Part shown: positions 1 to 6,478 of the stretch, in pieces | Layout: the number at the start of each line of letters is the position of its first letter | How positions within the stretch are numbered: the first letter of the stretch is position 1 | NCBI RefSeq assembly: GCF_000160875.1 | Contig: NZ_GG700810.1 | Coordinates: forward strand, 1-14,568 | Origin: Lactobacillus iners DSM 13335 | GTDB taxonomy: Bacteria > Bacillota > Bacilli > Lactobacillales > Lactobacillaceae | Direction: 5' to 3' | Length of the DNA stretch: 14,568 nucleotides | Notes under the pieces: generated by a model | Seen by the model: only the letters and a program-made list of their open reading frames with translations | Databases searched by the model: none | Told to the model about the DNA's origin: nothing | Program-made: the position numbers and the translations under genes

Positions 1-5
1 TATTG

Positions 6-43
6 AAAGACTGTTGATATAAATCAATGGTCTTTTATTTTTC
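6..43 (+). terminator. Rho-independent terminator of an upstream gene
   Basis: Positions 6-18 can pair with 23-35 over 13 base pairs (two G-U wobbles) around an ATAA loop, and a T-rich tract TATTTTTC follows. It would end transcription of a gene lying left of the window and separates it from the zinc-ribbon gene at 66. Confidence 0.65.
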
Positions 44-65
44 AAAAAATCAAGGAGTTAGGGAC

Positions 66-209
66 ATGTATACATTATATAGAATTAAAATATGGTTTAT
101 TCAAACATTCTGCTGTGTACACGAATGGGAAGTTGTAGTTAAGGATATACCTTTTCATGGAACATTGTATAGATGTAAAAAATGCGGTAAAGGAACCACA
201 AAACCATAA
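66..209 (+). CDS. Small zinc-ribbon phage protein (DUF1660-like), copy 1
   Basis: This encodes 47 residues with a good ribosome binding site (AAGGAGTTAGGG) a few bases before the ATG at 66; an in-frame upstream extension has no such site. The sequence has a CCxHEW block (residues 16-21) and a late CKKCGK block (37-42), the layout of a one-finger zinc ribbon binding metal through two Cys/His pairs. Small proteins of this kind (for example DUF1660) occur in phages of lactic acid bacteria; their function is not known to me. The near-identical copy at 7418 differs by two residues (Arg6/Lys, Pro47/Thr). Both sit directly upstream of phased repeats, so a role in binding that DNA is possible but unproven. 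Confidence 0.75.
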   Translation: MYTLYRIKIWFIQTFCCVHEWEVVVKDIPFHGTLYRCKKCGKGTTKP

Positions 210-218
210 TATTAAAAT

Positions 219-335
219 AATCGTGAGTTAATCGTGTGAAATAAAACTTCCTAATCAACTCAAATGGCTATAAATAGCCAAAATAAATAAAAATAATCGT
301 GAGTAATCATGAGTGAATCGTGCGAAGTCGTGTAA
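219..335 (+). promoter_or_regulatory. Phased AATCGTG repeats with hairpin, copy 1
   Basis: The ten-base word AATCGTGAGT, or a close variant, starts at 219, 230, 295, 305 and 316, with a diverged AGTCGTGTAA at 326. Spacings within the groups are 10-11 bp, one helical turn, so the sites lie on one DNA face. A hairpin TGGCTATAAATAGCCA (265-280) separates a left pair from a right group. Position just upstream of terS suggests a packaging-recognition (pac/cos-type) or late-transcription control site; this is inference from location. Confidence 0.6.
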
Positions 336-350
336 ACGGCTTTTTATTTT
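326..350 (+). terminator. Rho-independent terminator, repeat copy 1
   Basis: AGTCGT pairs with ACGGCT around a GTAA tetraloop, followed by TTTTATTTT. It overlaps the last repeat unit, so binding to the repeats and termination could influence each other. Confidence 0.6.
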
Positions 351-376
351 GCTCAATTTTAGAAAGGAGGGCTAGT

Positions 377-487
377 ATGGCGAAGGCCCAGTACCAGAAG
401 TGGCTAGAGCCTGAGAGCCTAGTCCTTCTTACAGGTTGGAAAAGAAACGGCCTGAAATTTTATTTGGAGCAGGGTGTGTACCTTTAA
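377..487 (+). pseudogene. Terminase small subunit, 5' fragment
   Basis: A strong ribosome binding site (AAAGGAGG) precedes an ATG at 377 and a 36-codon reading frame. Its first 26 residues align with the start of the intact small terminase at 1380: MxxAxYxxWLxxxxLVLLxGWKRxGL is shared. After Leu26 the similarity stops abruptly and the frame ends at a TAA. Codon choice is more GC-rich (GCC, CAG, GAG, CTA) than in the intact gene, which points to a different phage lineage rather than simple duplication. I read it as the stump of a resident terS left by recombination or insertion of the hicAB-terS block. Confidence 0.7.
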
Positions 488-563
488 CAAGCTTTCGATG
501 TCTTGCTGCTCTTATCCCGCAAGGGAAATTTTAATAGAAAAAAACAAATAATTTTCTTAACTA

Positions 564-591
564 GTGTATACTAAAAAGATACGCTTTTTTT
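564..591 (+). terminator. Weak terminator-like hairpin before hicAB
   Basis: GTGTAT pairs with ATACGC (one wobble) around a nine-base A-rich loop, followed by a run of seven T. It could insulate the hicAB promoter from upstream reading. The stem is short, so this is tentative. Confidence 0.35.
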
Positions 592-613
592 ATAAAAAAT
601 ATCTCTTTTCTTA

Positions 614-642
614 TTGATTATGTGTATTATAGTGTGTATAAT
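614..642 (+). promoter_or_regulatory. hicAB promoter with candidate HicB operator
   Basis: A -35 box TTGATT (614-619) lies 17 bp from a perfect -10 box TATAAT (637-642), with the hicA ribosome binding site about 20 bp downstream. An inverted repeat ATTATA-N5-TATAAT (626-642) covers the -10 box, within two imperfect 12-bp tandem units beginning TGTGTAT at 621 and 633. Operators over the -10 box are usual for autoregulated toxin-antitoxin promoters, so HicB or the HicAB complex is the expected repressor. Confidence 0.65.
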
Positions 643-674
643 ATAAGTACAAAGTTAAGAAAGGAGGTAAGAAT

Positions 675-863
675 ATGCCAATCAAACCTTCGAAAATGGT
701 TCGATTGCTTCTAAAGGCTGGCTTTAAAGAGGTTCCAAAAGGTGGAGGACATAGAAGGTTTAGACACCCTGATGGACGAATGACAGAAGTCCCTATGCAC
801 GGCAAAGAATTAACGCCATATACTCAAAGGAAAATTCTTGAACAAGCCAAAATTAAACTTTAG
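675..863 (+). CDS. hicA: HicA mRNA interferase toxin
   Basis: This 62-residue protein has the full HicA fold signature: an N-terminal helix ending LLKAGF, then KGGGHRRFRHPDGR with the likely catalytic His26, a VPMHGKEL segment, and a C-terminal helix ending RKILEQAKI. HicA toxins are double-stranded-RNA-binding-domain-like ribonucleases that cut mRNA and tmRNA independently of or during translation and are neutralised by HicB. The start is fixed by an AAAGGAGGT site 6 bp before the ATG. Toxin-first order is normal for hicAB. The gene lies inside the packaging region of a prophage with its own promoter and terminator, the arrangement of a phage moron. Confidence 0.93.
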   Translation: MPIKPSKMVRLLLKAGFKEVPKGGGHRRFRHPDGRMTEVPMHGKELTPYTQRKILEQAKIKL

Positions 864-865
864 GA

Positions 866-897
866 CCAGAGCAACGAGCTAACGCTCGTTTTTCTGG
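866..897 (+). terminator. Hairpin between hicA and hicB (attenuator candidate)
   Basis: AACGAGC pairs with GCTCGTT around TAAC, and the stem extends outward through CCAGA/TCTGG past a 2x2 internal loop. A short T-run overlaps the 3' arm. It lies entirely in the toxin-antitoxin gap. It resembles a weak intrinsic terminator or an mRNA stability/processing element that would set the toxin-to-antitoxin ratio. Confidence 0.55.
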
Positions 898-912
898 CAT
901 ATTCTAAAATAT

Positions 913-1308
913 ATGAGTAATAATTTGTTAATATATCCAATTATTGTAACTGAATGCCATGATGAAGCAGGTCATTATTATGGTGCCATTTCACCAAATA
1001 TCCCCGGAATGGTTACTGATGGTCAAACTTTACAAGAGTTGGTTATTCATGCGGAAGATGCTATTGCAACTATGATTAGTGGAACTAAGTATCCCGAAGT
1101 GCAAGACCTTAAAGAATGGACATTAGGACCAAATGATTTTGTGGTCTATGTTACTGTTAATATGCTAAAATGGGAAGCACAGCATGAAAAAACTGTTAGA
1201 CGCAATATTACATTACCTGAAGGCTTAAATAATTGGGCTAAAGACAATAAGATTAATGTTTCTAAGGTTACTACAGAAGCCCTTAGAAGTATGCAGAATA
1301 CTAACTAA
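913..1308 (+). CDS. hicB: HicB antitoxin
   Basis: This 131-residue protein opens with the HicB partial RNase-H-like fold: YPIIVTECHDEAGHYYGAISPNIPGMVTDGQTLQEL is the recognisable core, here residues 8-43, followed by an amphipathic helix (44-55). The C-terminal part (about 98-128, RRNITLPEGLNNWA then VSKVTTEALR) looks like a ribbon-helix-helix DNA-binding segment, so the protein should both block HicA and repress the promoter at 614-642. The ATG at 913 has no clear ribosome binding site and is separated from hicA by a hairpin, which is unusual for an antitoxin that must exceed its toxin. A terminator follows directly. Confidence 0.92.
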   Translation: MSNNLLIYPIIVTECHDEAGHYYGAISPNIPGMVTDGQTLQELVIHAEDAIATMISGTKYPEVQDLKEWTLGPNDFVVYVTVNMLKWEAQHEKTVRRNITLPEGLNNWAKDNKINVSKVTTEALRSMQNTN

Positions 1309-1317
1309 AGATTTACA

Positions 1318-1352
1318 AGCTAATGAACATTGTTTCATTGGCTTTTTATTTT
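1318..1352 (+). terminator. Rho-independent terminator of hicAB
   Basis: AGCTAATGAA pairs with TTCATTGGCT over 10 bp (one G-U wobble), followed by TTTTATTTT. Its tail GGCTTTTTATTTT (1340-1352) is identical to the tail ending both long repeats (338-350, 7680-7692). Confidence 0.8.
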
Positions 1353-1379
1353 ATATTGAAGGTGGTGATGTTACTTGTA

Positions 1380-1874
1380 ATGGGTAGAGCGTTGTATAAA
1401 GAGTGGCTGGATAAAGATAAACTGGTACTTCTGCAAGGATGGAAAAGAGCGGGTCTTACTGATGTACAAATTTCACAAAATATGGGAGTTAGTGTTTTTA
1501 CTCTCGATAAGTGGAAAAGAAACTATTCGCAGATAAGGCAGGCTCTAAAAAGAGGACGCTCAGAAATCAACTATATTGTAGAGAATGCGTTGTTAAAAAA
1601 GGCTTTAGAAGGTAATATCACCGCTATGATTTTCTTTCTTAAAAATAACTGGCGTGACAAGTACAACGACAGCCAGCTATCTAAAGAGGAGCGTGAACTC
1701 GTACTTGCTAATATTCAAAAGACTAAAGCCGAAGCTCGTATTAAAGAGGCTAAAGCGATTATTGCTGAAAGGCTTGGAGATGAAAGCAATGCCAAATTGG
1801 AAGAGTTGTTAAATAAGATAGTACAAGGTGATAGCAGTGGCACTACAAGATTTACTGACAAAGAAACAAATTAA
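1380..1874 (+). CDS. terS: Phage terminase small subunit (TerS)
   Basis: TerS recognises the packaging site on concatemeric phage DNA and loads the TerL motor. The protein has 164 residues from the ATG at 1380. An N-terminal region contains a helix-turn-helix (roughly 27-46, TDVQISQNMGVSVFTLDKWK). A helical middle (60-95) and a long charged helix follow (about 97-150, rich in KAEARIKEAKA), as expected for the oligomerisation region of small terminases. I prefer 1380 because the stump at 377 aligns from the same methionine; an in-frame ATG at 1368 is the alternative, and the GGTGGTGAT site just upstream fits neither perfectly. The 3' end overlaps terL by 38 bp, which suggests translational coupling. 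Confidence 0.85.
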   Translation: MGRALYKEWLDKDKLVLLQGWKRAGLTDVQISQNMGVSVFTLDKWKRNYSQIRQALKRGRSEINYIVENALLKKALEGNITAMIFFLKNNWRDKYNDSQLSKEERELVLANIQKTKAEARIKEAKAIIAERLGDESNAKLEELLNKIVQGDSSGTTRFTDKETN

Positions 1875-3057
1875 AGTATTGCATAGCTACTTGGCTGATG
1901 ATTGGAAGATATTAATTAATGCGGGTGCAGTTCGATCGGGTAAAACATACATCAATAATTATCTATTTTTGCTAGAGTTAAGGCGTATTGCAAAGCTGGC
2001 AATGGAGAATAATGACGAACATCCTCAATATATCATTGCTGGATTTAGTTCTAACTCTATATTTAATAACATAATTAATTCTATTGGTAGTCAATTTGGA
2101 ATAATGCTAACAGCTGATAGACACGGTCACTATCACTTGTTCGGTGTAAATATTGTTCCTGCATACACAGGATCATTACGAGGTATAGGCGGTATTCGTG
2201 GTATGACATCTTATGGTGCTTATATCAATGAGGCGAGTTTATCTACACATGCTGTCTTTCAAGAAATAAAGCAACGTTGTTCTAAAGAAGGTGCGAGAAT
2301 AATTTGTGATACAAACCCAGATATCCCTACACATTGGCTGAAGACTGAGTACATTGATAACGTAGATTCTAATGCAGGAATAAAGTATTTTATGTTTACG
2401 ATTGATGATAATCCTACTTTGCCAAAAGATTATGTAGTGTCATTAAAAGCGTCAACTCCGAAAGGAATGTTTTATGACCGTGCCATTAAAGGATTATGGG
2501 TGACAGGAGACGGTATTGTATATCGTGATTTTGACAAAGAAACGATGATTGTAGATAAAGTGCCCCAGAATTTGAATTATTATGTTGGTGTTGACTGGGG
2601 ATTTGAACATAAAAACGCTATTTTAGTTTTTGGTGATGATGATAAGGGCAATACATATTTAGTTGAGTCGCATACTGGTAAACATCAATATATTGATTAT
2701 TGGATTAAAGTAGCAAAAGACATCCAGAAACGATATGGCAGAAATATCAATTACTGGTGTGACTCTGCTAGACCAGAGCATGTATCGGCTTTTCAAAAAG
2801 CGGGGTTAAAAGCTAGAAATGCAAATAAATCTATATTAGCTGGAATTGAAAAAGTATCCGAACTTATGACGTTAGGAAACTTTTTTATTTTACACTCAGC
2901 GTCAAAAGATATTCTCGATGAGTTGTACCAGTATGTTTGGAACGAGCAAACAGGTGAACCTATCAAAGAACATGATGATGATATGGATGCTATGCGATAT
3001 GCCATCTATAGCCAGCATATCAAGAAGGAAGCTAAAGTAATTAAATCATTTATTTAA
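1837..3057 (+). CDS. terL: Phage terminase large subunit (TerL)
   Basis: TerL is the ATP-driven packaging motor and the nuclease that cuts concatemers. This 406-residue protein (Terminase_3-type) appears complete. The Walker A is GAVRSGKT at residues 30-37 (Lys36), and a Walker B-like YINEAS at 129-134 supplies Glu132. The C-terminal RNase-H-like nuclease shows acidic residues in VGVDWG (Asp253), CDSARPEH (Asp309) and HDDDMDA (Asp380-384). I chose the GTG at 1837 because AAGGTGAT lies just upstream; a GTG at 1828 would add three residues. It is followed by an AAGGAGGT site for the portal gene, so TerS-TerL-portal form one late operon. Confidence 0.93.
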   Translation: MALQDLLTKKQIKVLHSYLADDWKILINAGAVRSGKTYINNYLFLLELRRIAKLAMENNDEHPQYIIAGFSSNSIFNNIINSIGSQFGIMLTADRHGHYHLFGVNIVPAYTGSLRGIGGIRGMTSYGAYINEASLSTHAVFQEIKQRCSKEGARIICDTNPDIPTHWLKTEYIDNVDSNAGIKYFMFTIDDNPTLPKDYVVSLKASTPKGMFYDRAIKGLWVTGDGIVYRDFDKETMIVDKVPQNLNYYVGVDWGFEHKNAILVFGDDDKGNTYLVESHTGKHQYIDYWIKVAKDIQKRYGRNINYWCDSARPEHVSAFQKAGLKARNANKSILAGIEKVSELMTLGNFFILHSASKDILDELYQYVWNEQTGEPIKEHDDDMDAMRYAIYSQHIKKEAKVIKSFI

Positions 3058-3069
3058 GGAGGTACAGCG

Positions 3070-4491
3070 GTGAGAAAGTTAGATACTGGGCAAGATAAGG
3101 TTACAAAGAATGACACTTTTATTTTCCCACGGGGCAATAAATTAAATGGCAATGAACTAATAGCTTTTATCGGGTACAATGAAACAGTTCTTAACAAGAG
3201 ATATATTACTAATATGAATTATTATCTTGGAAAGCATGCCATTTTGAGTGAAAATAGTTTCAAATCAGACAATATTGACAATAGAATAGTTGATAACAAG
3301 ATTAAACCATTGGTAGATAGCTACAATGGTTTTTTTATTGGCATTCCACCAACAATTACTGCAACTGATGATAGTGTTAATGAAGAGGTTCAAACATGGA
3401 ACAATGAAAATTTAATACAAGATCAGTTAAATGAAATTAGTAAGCAAACGGATATCTATGGAAGATCGATTGCTTTCATTTATCAAGGTGAAGATAGTAA
3501 ACCACATTTAAAATATTCAAGTCCATCACATGCATTTATTATCTATGATGATACTGTTGAGCGTAGACCATTAGCGTTCGTTAGATATGAACTAGAAGAT
3601 GGTGAAACCTATACCGAAGCGTATGGGCAAATTCAATATGCTGATAAAATATACAAATTTAAAGGTAGTGAAATTAGTGACGATACTGATACTAATGAAT
3701 ATGCTGCTAATCCGTATGGTATAGTTCCAGCAGTTGAATTTTATGAGAATGAGGAGCGACAAGGTATATTTGAGCAGATCATTTATTTACAAGATGAATT
3801 AGATCACGCCATGAGTCAAAAAGCTAATCAGATCGCTTATTTTGATAATGCATATATGTACATGTTTGGAATTAATTTGTCCGAAGATGAGGATGGGAAT
3901 CCTGAATTTAACTTTAAAAAGAATAGATTGATTTATTCACCAAATATTGATCCAAGTACAAAACCAGAGATTGGGTTTATCTCTAAACCTGATGCTGACG
4001 GTATGCAAGAGAACATGATTGACCACTTACAAAAGTCAATATATGAAAATACTGGCATTGCTAACTTGAGAGATGAAAACTTTGCAGGCAACTCTAGCGG
4101 TATAGCTATGCAATACAAATTATTATCCATGAAAGATAAAGCAGACAGCAAAGAAAGAAAATTCACTCAGTCATTAAAAAAAATATATCAGATTGTCTTT
4201 GCAACATTATTTAATGATAAGACTAAGCAACAAGCGTGGTCTAATTTGAAATTCCATTTTACTCGAAACTTGCCTGATGATATTGCAGCGTTGATTTCAT
4301 CAGCTAAAAATGCTGAAGGTCTGGTTTCTCACCAAACTCAATTATCACTATTACCTTTTATTAAAGATCCGCAGGCTGAGCTAGATCAAATATCTAAAGA
4401 AAAAGCAGAAGCAATTAAGCAAGCTCAACAGAGTATGCAGTCTGTTCCAGATTATTTGTTAGAGGATAAGCCTGATGAAAAAGAAGACTAA
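3070..4491 (+). CDS. Phage portal protein (SPP1 gp6-like)
   Basis: The portal is the dodecameric ring at one capsid vertex through which TerL pumps DNA and to which the connector and tail attach. The 473-residue length and the features NRIVDNKIKPLVDSYNGFFIGIPPTITA (about residues 75-100, quoted family region), an acidic central domain, and a long C-terminal helical part ending in Gln/Lys-rich sequence match the Phage_prot_Gp6 family. The start is a GTG at 3070, set by TAAGGAGGT overlapping the terL stop. The gene looks intact. Its 3' end overlaps the minor head gene by 17 bp. Confidence 0.9.
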   Translation: MRKLDTGQDKVTKNDTFIFPRGNKLNGNELIAFIGYNETVLNKRYITNMNYYLGKHAILSENSFKSDNIDNRIVDNKIKPLVDSYNGFFIGIPPTITATDDSVNEEVQTWNNENLIQDQLNEISKQTDIYGRSIAFIYQGEDSKPHLKYSSPSHAFIIYDDTVERRPLAFVRYELEDGETYTEAYGQIQYADKIYKFKGSEISDDTDTNEYAANPYGIVPAVEFYENEERQGIFEQIIYLQDELDHAMSQKANQIAYFDNAYMYMFGINLSEDEDGNPEFNFKKNRLIYSPNIDPSTKPEIGFISKPDADGMQENMIDHLQKSIYENTGIANLRDENFAGNSSGIAMQYKLLSMKDKADSKERKFTQSLKKIYQIVFATLFNDKTKQQAWSNLKFHFTRNLPDDIAALISSAKNAEGLVSHQTQLSLLPFIKDPQAELDQISKEKAEAIKQAQQSMQSVPDYLLEDKPDEKED

Positions 4492-5359
4492 CCGCTACTG
4501 GGAAGATCGTGCTGAAGATGAACGTAAATGGCAATTGGAGCAATTCAGGGTAGATGAAAAGTTCAATAAAACACTCGATAGGTCATATCAAATTGCTGTT
4601 GATAATATCAATAAGCAGATTGAACACGAATTAGCCAGAATTGGTGGCATTCAAAAGTTAGTTACCCCTGAACAGATGAGTGAGTATGAAAGAATGGCAC
4701 AACAAGTAGTTGCTAGAGCTAATAATTTACGTGCTGCTGGTCATAAAGTATCATATAAAGATTTCCCACAGGCGGTTAATGATAGATTAAAGGCTTATAA
4801 TGCTACAATGCGTATAAGCCAACTAGAATTAATGAAGTCAGAAGTAGGGTTGCCACTTATCAATCTGGGCATGGATTTAGAATGTAGTATAGGCGATAAG
4901 GTATATTCTGACTATCTTAAGGAAAAGAAAAGACAAGCAGGTATTATTAGCAAAACTCTAGTGAACAATGAAAAGTGGGCATCTAGAAAAACTGTTGATA
5001 GTGCAACTGCTAATGTTACAGTTGGTGACTTTAGTAAAAACGTATGGGCAAATGTTGATACACTAAAGGCTAATCTTGATGGATTGTTATCAACAGCAAT
5101 CATTAGGGGAGATAATCCCAGAGAGCTAATCAAGTATTTAAAACCATTAGTAAAAGAAACTGTACTTAATAAGCGTTATGCTGCCGAAAGAATAGCAAGG
5201 ACCGAATCAGCTAGAGTGCAGTATAAAGCTCAACTCGATTCATTAAAAACTAATGATTACAAATATTGCAAGTGGTATATAGAACCAGGAGCATGTAAAG
5301 CCTGCCGAGAGATTGCTATTTCAAATAGTGGTGGTAATCTTCCTGAAGGTATCTATTAA
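4475..5359 (+). CDS. Minor head protein (SPP1 gp7/Mu F-like), truncated by in-frame TAA
   Basis: Gp7-type proteins bind the portal and act in head assembly and DNA ejection. This frame gives 294 residues from the ATG at 4475 (site AGAGGA). It has a charged helical N-terminus, then the Mu F-like signature near the end: RIARTESARVQYKAQ, CKWYIEPGACKACREI. The rest of the signature (CPDIPVHPNCRCS) lies after the TAA at 5357-5359 in the same frame. The natural gene therefore ran 4475-6088 (537 codons) into an ADP-ribosyltransferase domain. A single change such as AAA to TAA explains the stop. The truncated product lacks the final Cys/His motif, so it is probably non-functional unless the stop is read through. 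Confidence 0.85.
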   Translation: MKKKTNRYWEDRAEDERKWQLEQFRVDEKFNKTLDRSYQIAVDNINKQIEHELARIGGIQKLVTPEQMSEYERMAQQVVARANNLRAAGHKVSYKDFPQAVNDRLKAYNATMRISQLELMKSEVGLPLINLGMDLECSIGDKVYSDYLKEKKRQAGIISKTLVNNEKWASRKTVDSATANVTVGDFSKNVWANVDTLKANLDGLLSTAIIRGDNPRELIKYLKPLVKETVLNKRYAAERIARTESARVQYKAQLDSLKTNDYKYCKWYIEPGACKACREIAISNSGGNLPEGIY

Positions 5360-6088
5360 GTTGATGATTGCCCAGACATTCCAGTACATCCTAATTGCAG
5401 GTGTTCCATTGGAGCATGGTGGAAAGATGAAACAAGTTATAGTAAGTATGATAAAGGTTTATCTGAGGATAAAGAACCAACAATAGATAATAAAGCATTA
5501 CAATCATTAGCTTATAGTAAAGCGTTAGAGCTTGGTTATTCACCATTGCCACCTAATAAAGTTGTTCAGATATTGCGAGAAGAATCTAGGAAATGGATAC
5601 GCAAGTTAACTACAGAAGAAAAGCGAGCTATCACTAAATATACTTACAACGGTAAGGATAAAGATGGGCTAAGGCTGTTTGAGAAGATTAATGGATATTT
5701 GGGCGGTTATTATCAGCCTATTTCACAAAGTGAAGGTGAAATGCTAGATTACATGGTATCCAATATTCAAAACGGTTTATTTAAAAACAATTTGCAGAGA
5801 GATATAATTGTTTATAGAAAAGATTATCATGTTAAAGATTTGAACAAGCCTATTGATAAATTATTGAGTACTTCAGTGACTACTAAAGGAGTAATCGGCG
5901 GTGTGCCAAACGTAGCTATTATCATTCCTAAAGGAACTTCAGGAGCTTATATTGAGTTACTTAGTCATATTGATTATAAAAAGCAACGAGAATTTTTAAT
6001 TAATAGTGGATTTAATCTTGACAAAATATCAGACGATAGAGGACTATTAATTTATAAAGTTAGAGGTGAAAGCAATGAAACTAAGTAA
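5360..6088 (+). pseudogene. C-terminal half of the minor head gene: ADP-ribosyltransferase domain
   Basis: This is the same reading frame as the minor head gene, continuing after the TAA. It begins with the missing HPNCRC motif (codons 305-310 of the intact gene) and leads into a mono-ADP-ribosyltransferase domain of the exoenzyme type. I see the R-S-E triad: VYRKD (Arg448), LLSTSVT (Ser465-Thr-Ser467) and KKQREF (Gln504-Arg-Glu506). Head proteins carrying such C-terminal domains are known in phages of Firmicutes and are thought to enter the host with the DNA and modify host proteins. There is no ATG with a ribosome binding site near the start of this half, so it is unlikely to be made alone. 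The QxE rather than ExE motif is unusual if the target were arginine. Confidence 0.75.
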
Positions 6089-6263
6089 AAAAGAAATAGA
6101 AGAAGCTTATCTTGCAAGATTAGAATCTGAAACACGTCAGCCAGAAACTGAAGAACAACGGAAGTTAGCGAAAGAAAGAAGGGCAAGAATTAATAAATTG
6201 TCATATGAAAGTTTGCGAAAACAAGGCTTTTATGAAGCAGCAGAACGTTTAGGGGGTAAATAA
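6075..6263 (+). CDS. Small charged phage protein, paralogue A
   Basis: This is a 62-residue, highly charged protein of unknown function. I placed the start at the ATG at 6075 because GAGGTGA lies 5-8 bp before it; it overlaps the end of the ADP-ribosyltransferase frame by 14 bp. Its core, SETRQPETEEQRK then RINKLSYESLRKQGFYEAAE, is shared with the next gene, and the two overlap by one base (TAATG). The pattern suggests a helical protein expressed in coupling with the head protein. It may be a structural accessory or a partner of the ADP-ribosyltransferase half, but nothing in the sequence decides this. Confidence 0.7.
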   Translation: MKLSKKEIEEAYLARLESETRQPETEEQRKLAKERRARINKLSYESLRKQGFYEAAERLGGK

Positions 6264-6478
6264 TGGCAGAAGATGTTAATAAACTCACAGACGAAGAGGT
6301 TGGTGCTATTATTCAGGCAAGGTATGATTCTGAAACACGTCAGCCAGAAACCGAAGAACAGCGAAAAAAAGCCAGAGAAAGAATGGCTAAAGTTAATAAA
6401 TTATCTTACGAGAGTTTAAGAAAACAAGGTTATTACGCAGAGGCAGAACTTGTTGGAGGACATAATGGCAAAAGATGA
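6263..6478 (+). CDS. Small charged phage protein, paralogue B
   Basis: This 71-residue protein is a tandem duplicate of the previous one. Both share a 23-base identical stretch encoding SETRQPE (6126-6148 and 6329-6351) and the C-terminal KLSYESLRKQG block. Paralogue B has an extra N-terminal MAEDVNKLTDEEVGAI segment and a different tail. Its ATG overlaps the upstream stop in TAATG, with AGGGGG as ribosome binding site. It overlaps the YjcQ-like gene by 14 bp. The function is unknown. Confidence 0.7.
   Translation: MAEDVNKLTDEEVGAIIQARYDSETRQPETEEQRKKARERMAKVNKLSYESLRKQGYYAEAELVGGHNGKR

Larger units (their letters stand above)
45..352 (+). repeat. Long direct repeat, copy 1 (zinc-ribbon gene + iterons + terminator)
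   Basis: This segment matches 7397-7694 almost base for base. I count only a handful of substitutions plus one 10-bp insertion here near 305-314. The repeat starts at the A-run before the zinc-ribbon ribosome binding site and ends just after the terminator T-tract. Copy 1 leads into a terS fragment, whereas copy 2 leads into unrelated sequence. Homologous recombination between the copies would excise about 7.35 kb. Confidence 0.95.

Noticed and set aside
219..335. Phased repeats as a plasmid-type iteron origin
   Set aside because: No Rep gene, DnaA box or AT-rich unwinding element pattern is visible, and the repeats end in a terminator before terS.
219..335. CRISPR array
   Set aside because: Repeat units are only about 10 bp with no spacers of uniform 25-40 bp length and no cas genes nearby.
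470..535. An open +1 frame reading FGAGCVPLTSF and ending at a TAA near 535
   Set aside because: It has no start codon or ribosome binding site and I recognise no family; it could be the tail of a lost gene, but the evidence is too thin.
5546..6088. Independent ADP-ribosyltransferase gene starting at a TTG
   Set aside because: There is no ribosome binding site, and the frame is continuous with the head gene except for one TAA.
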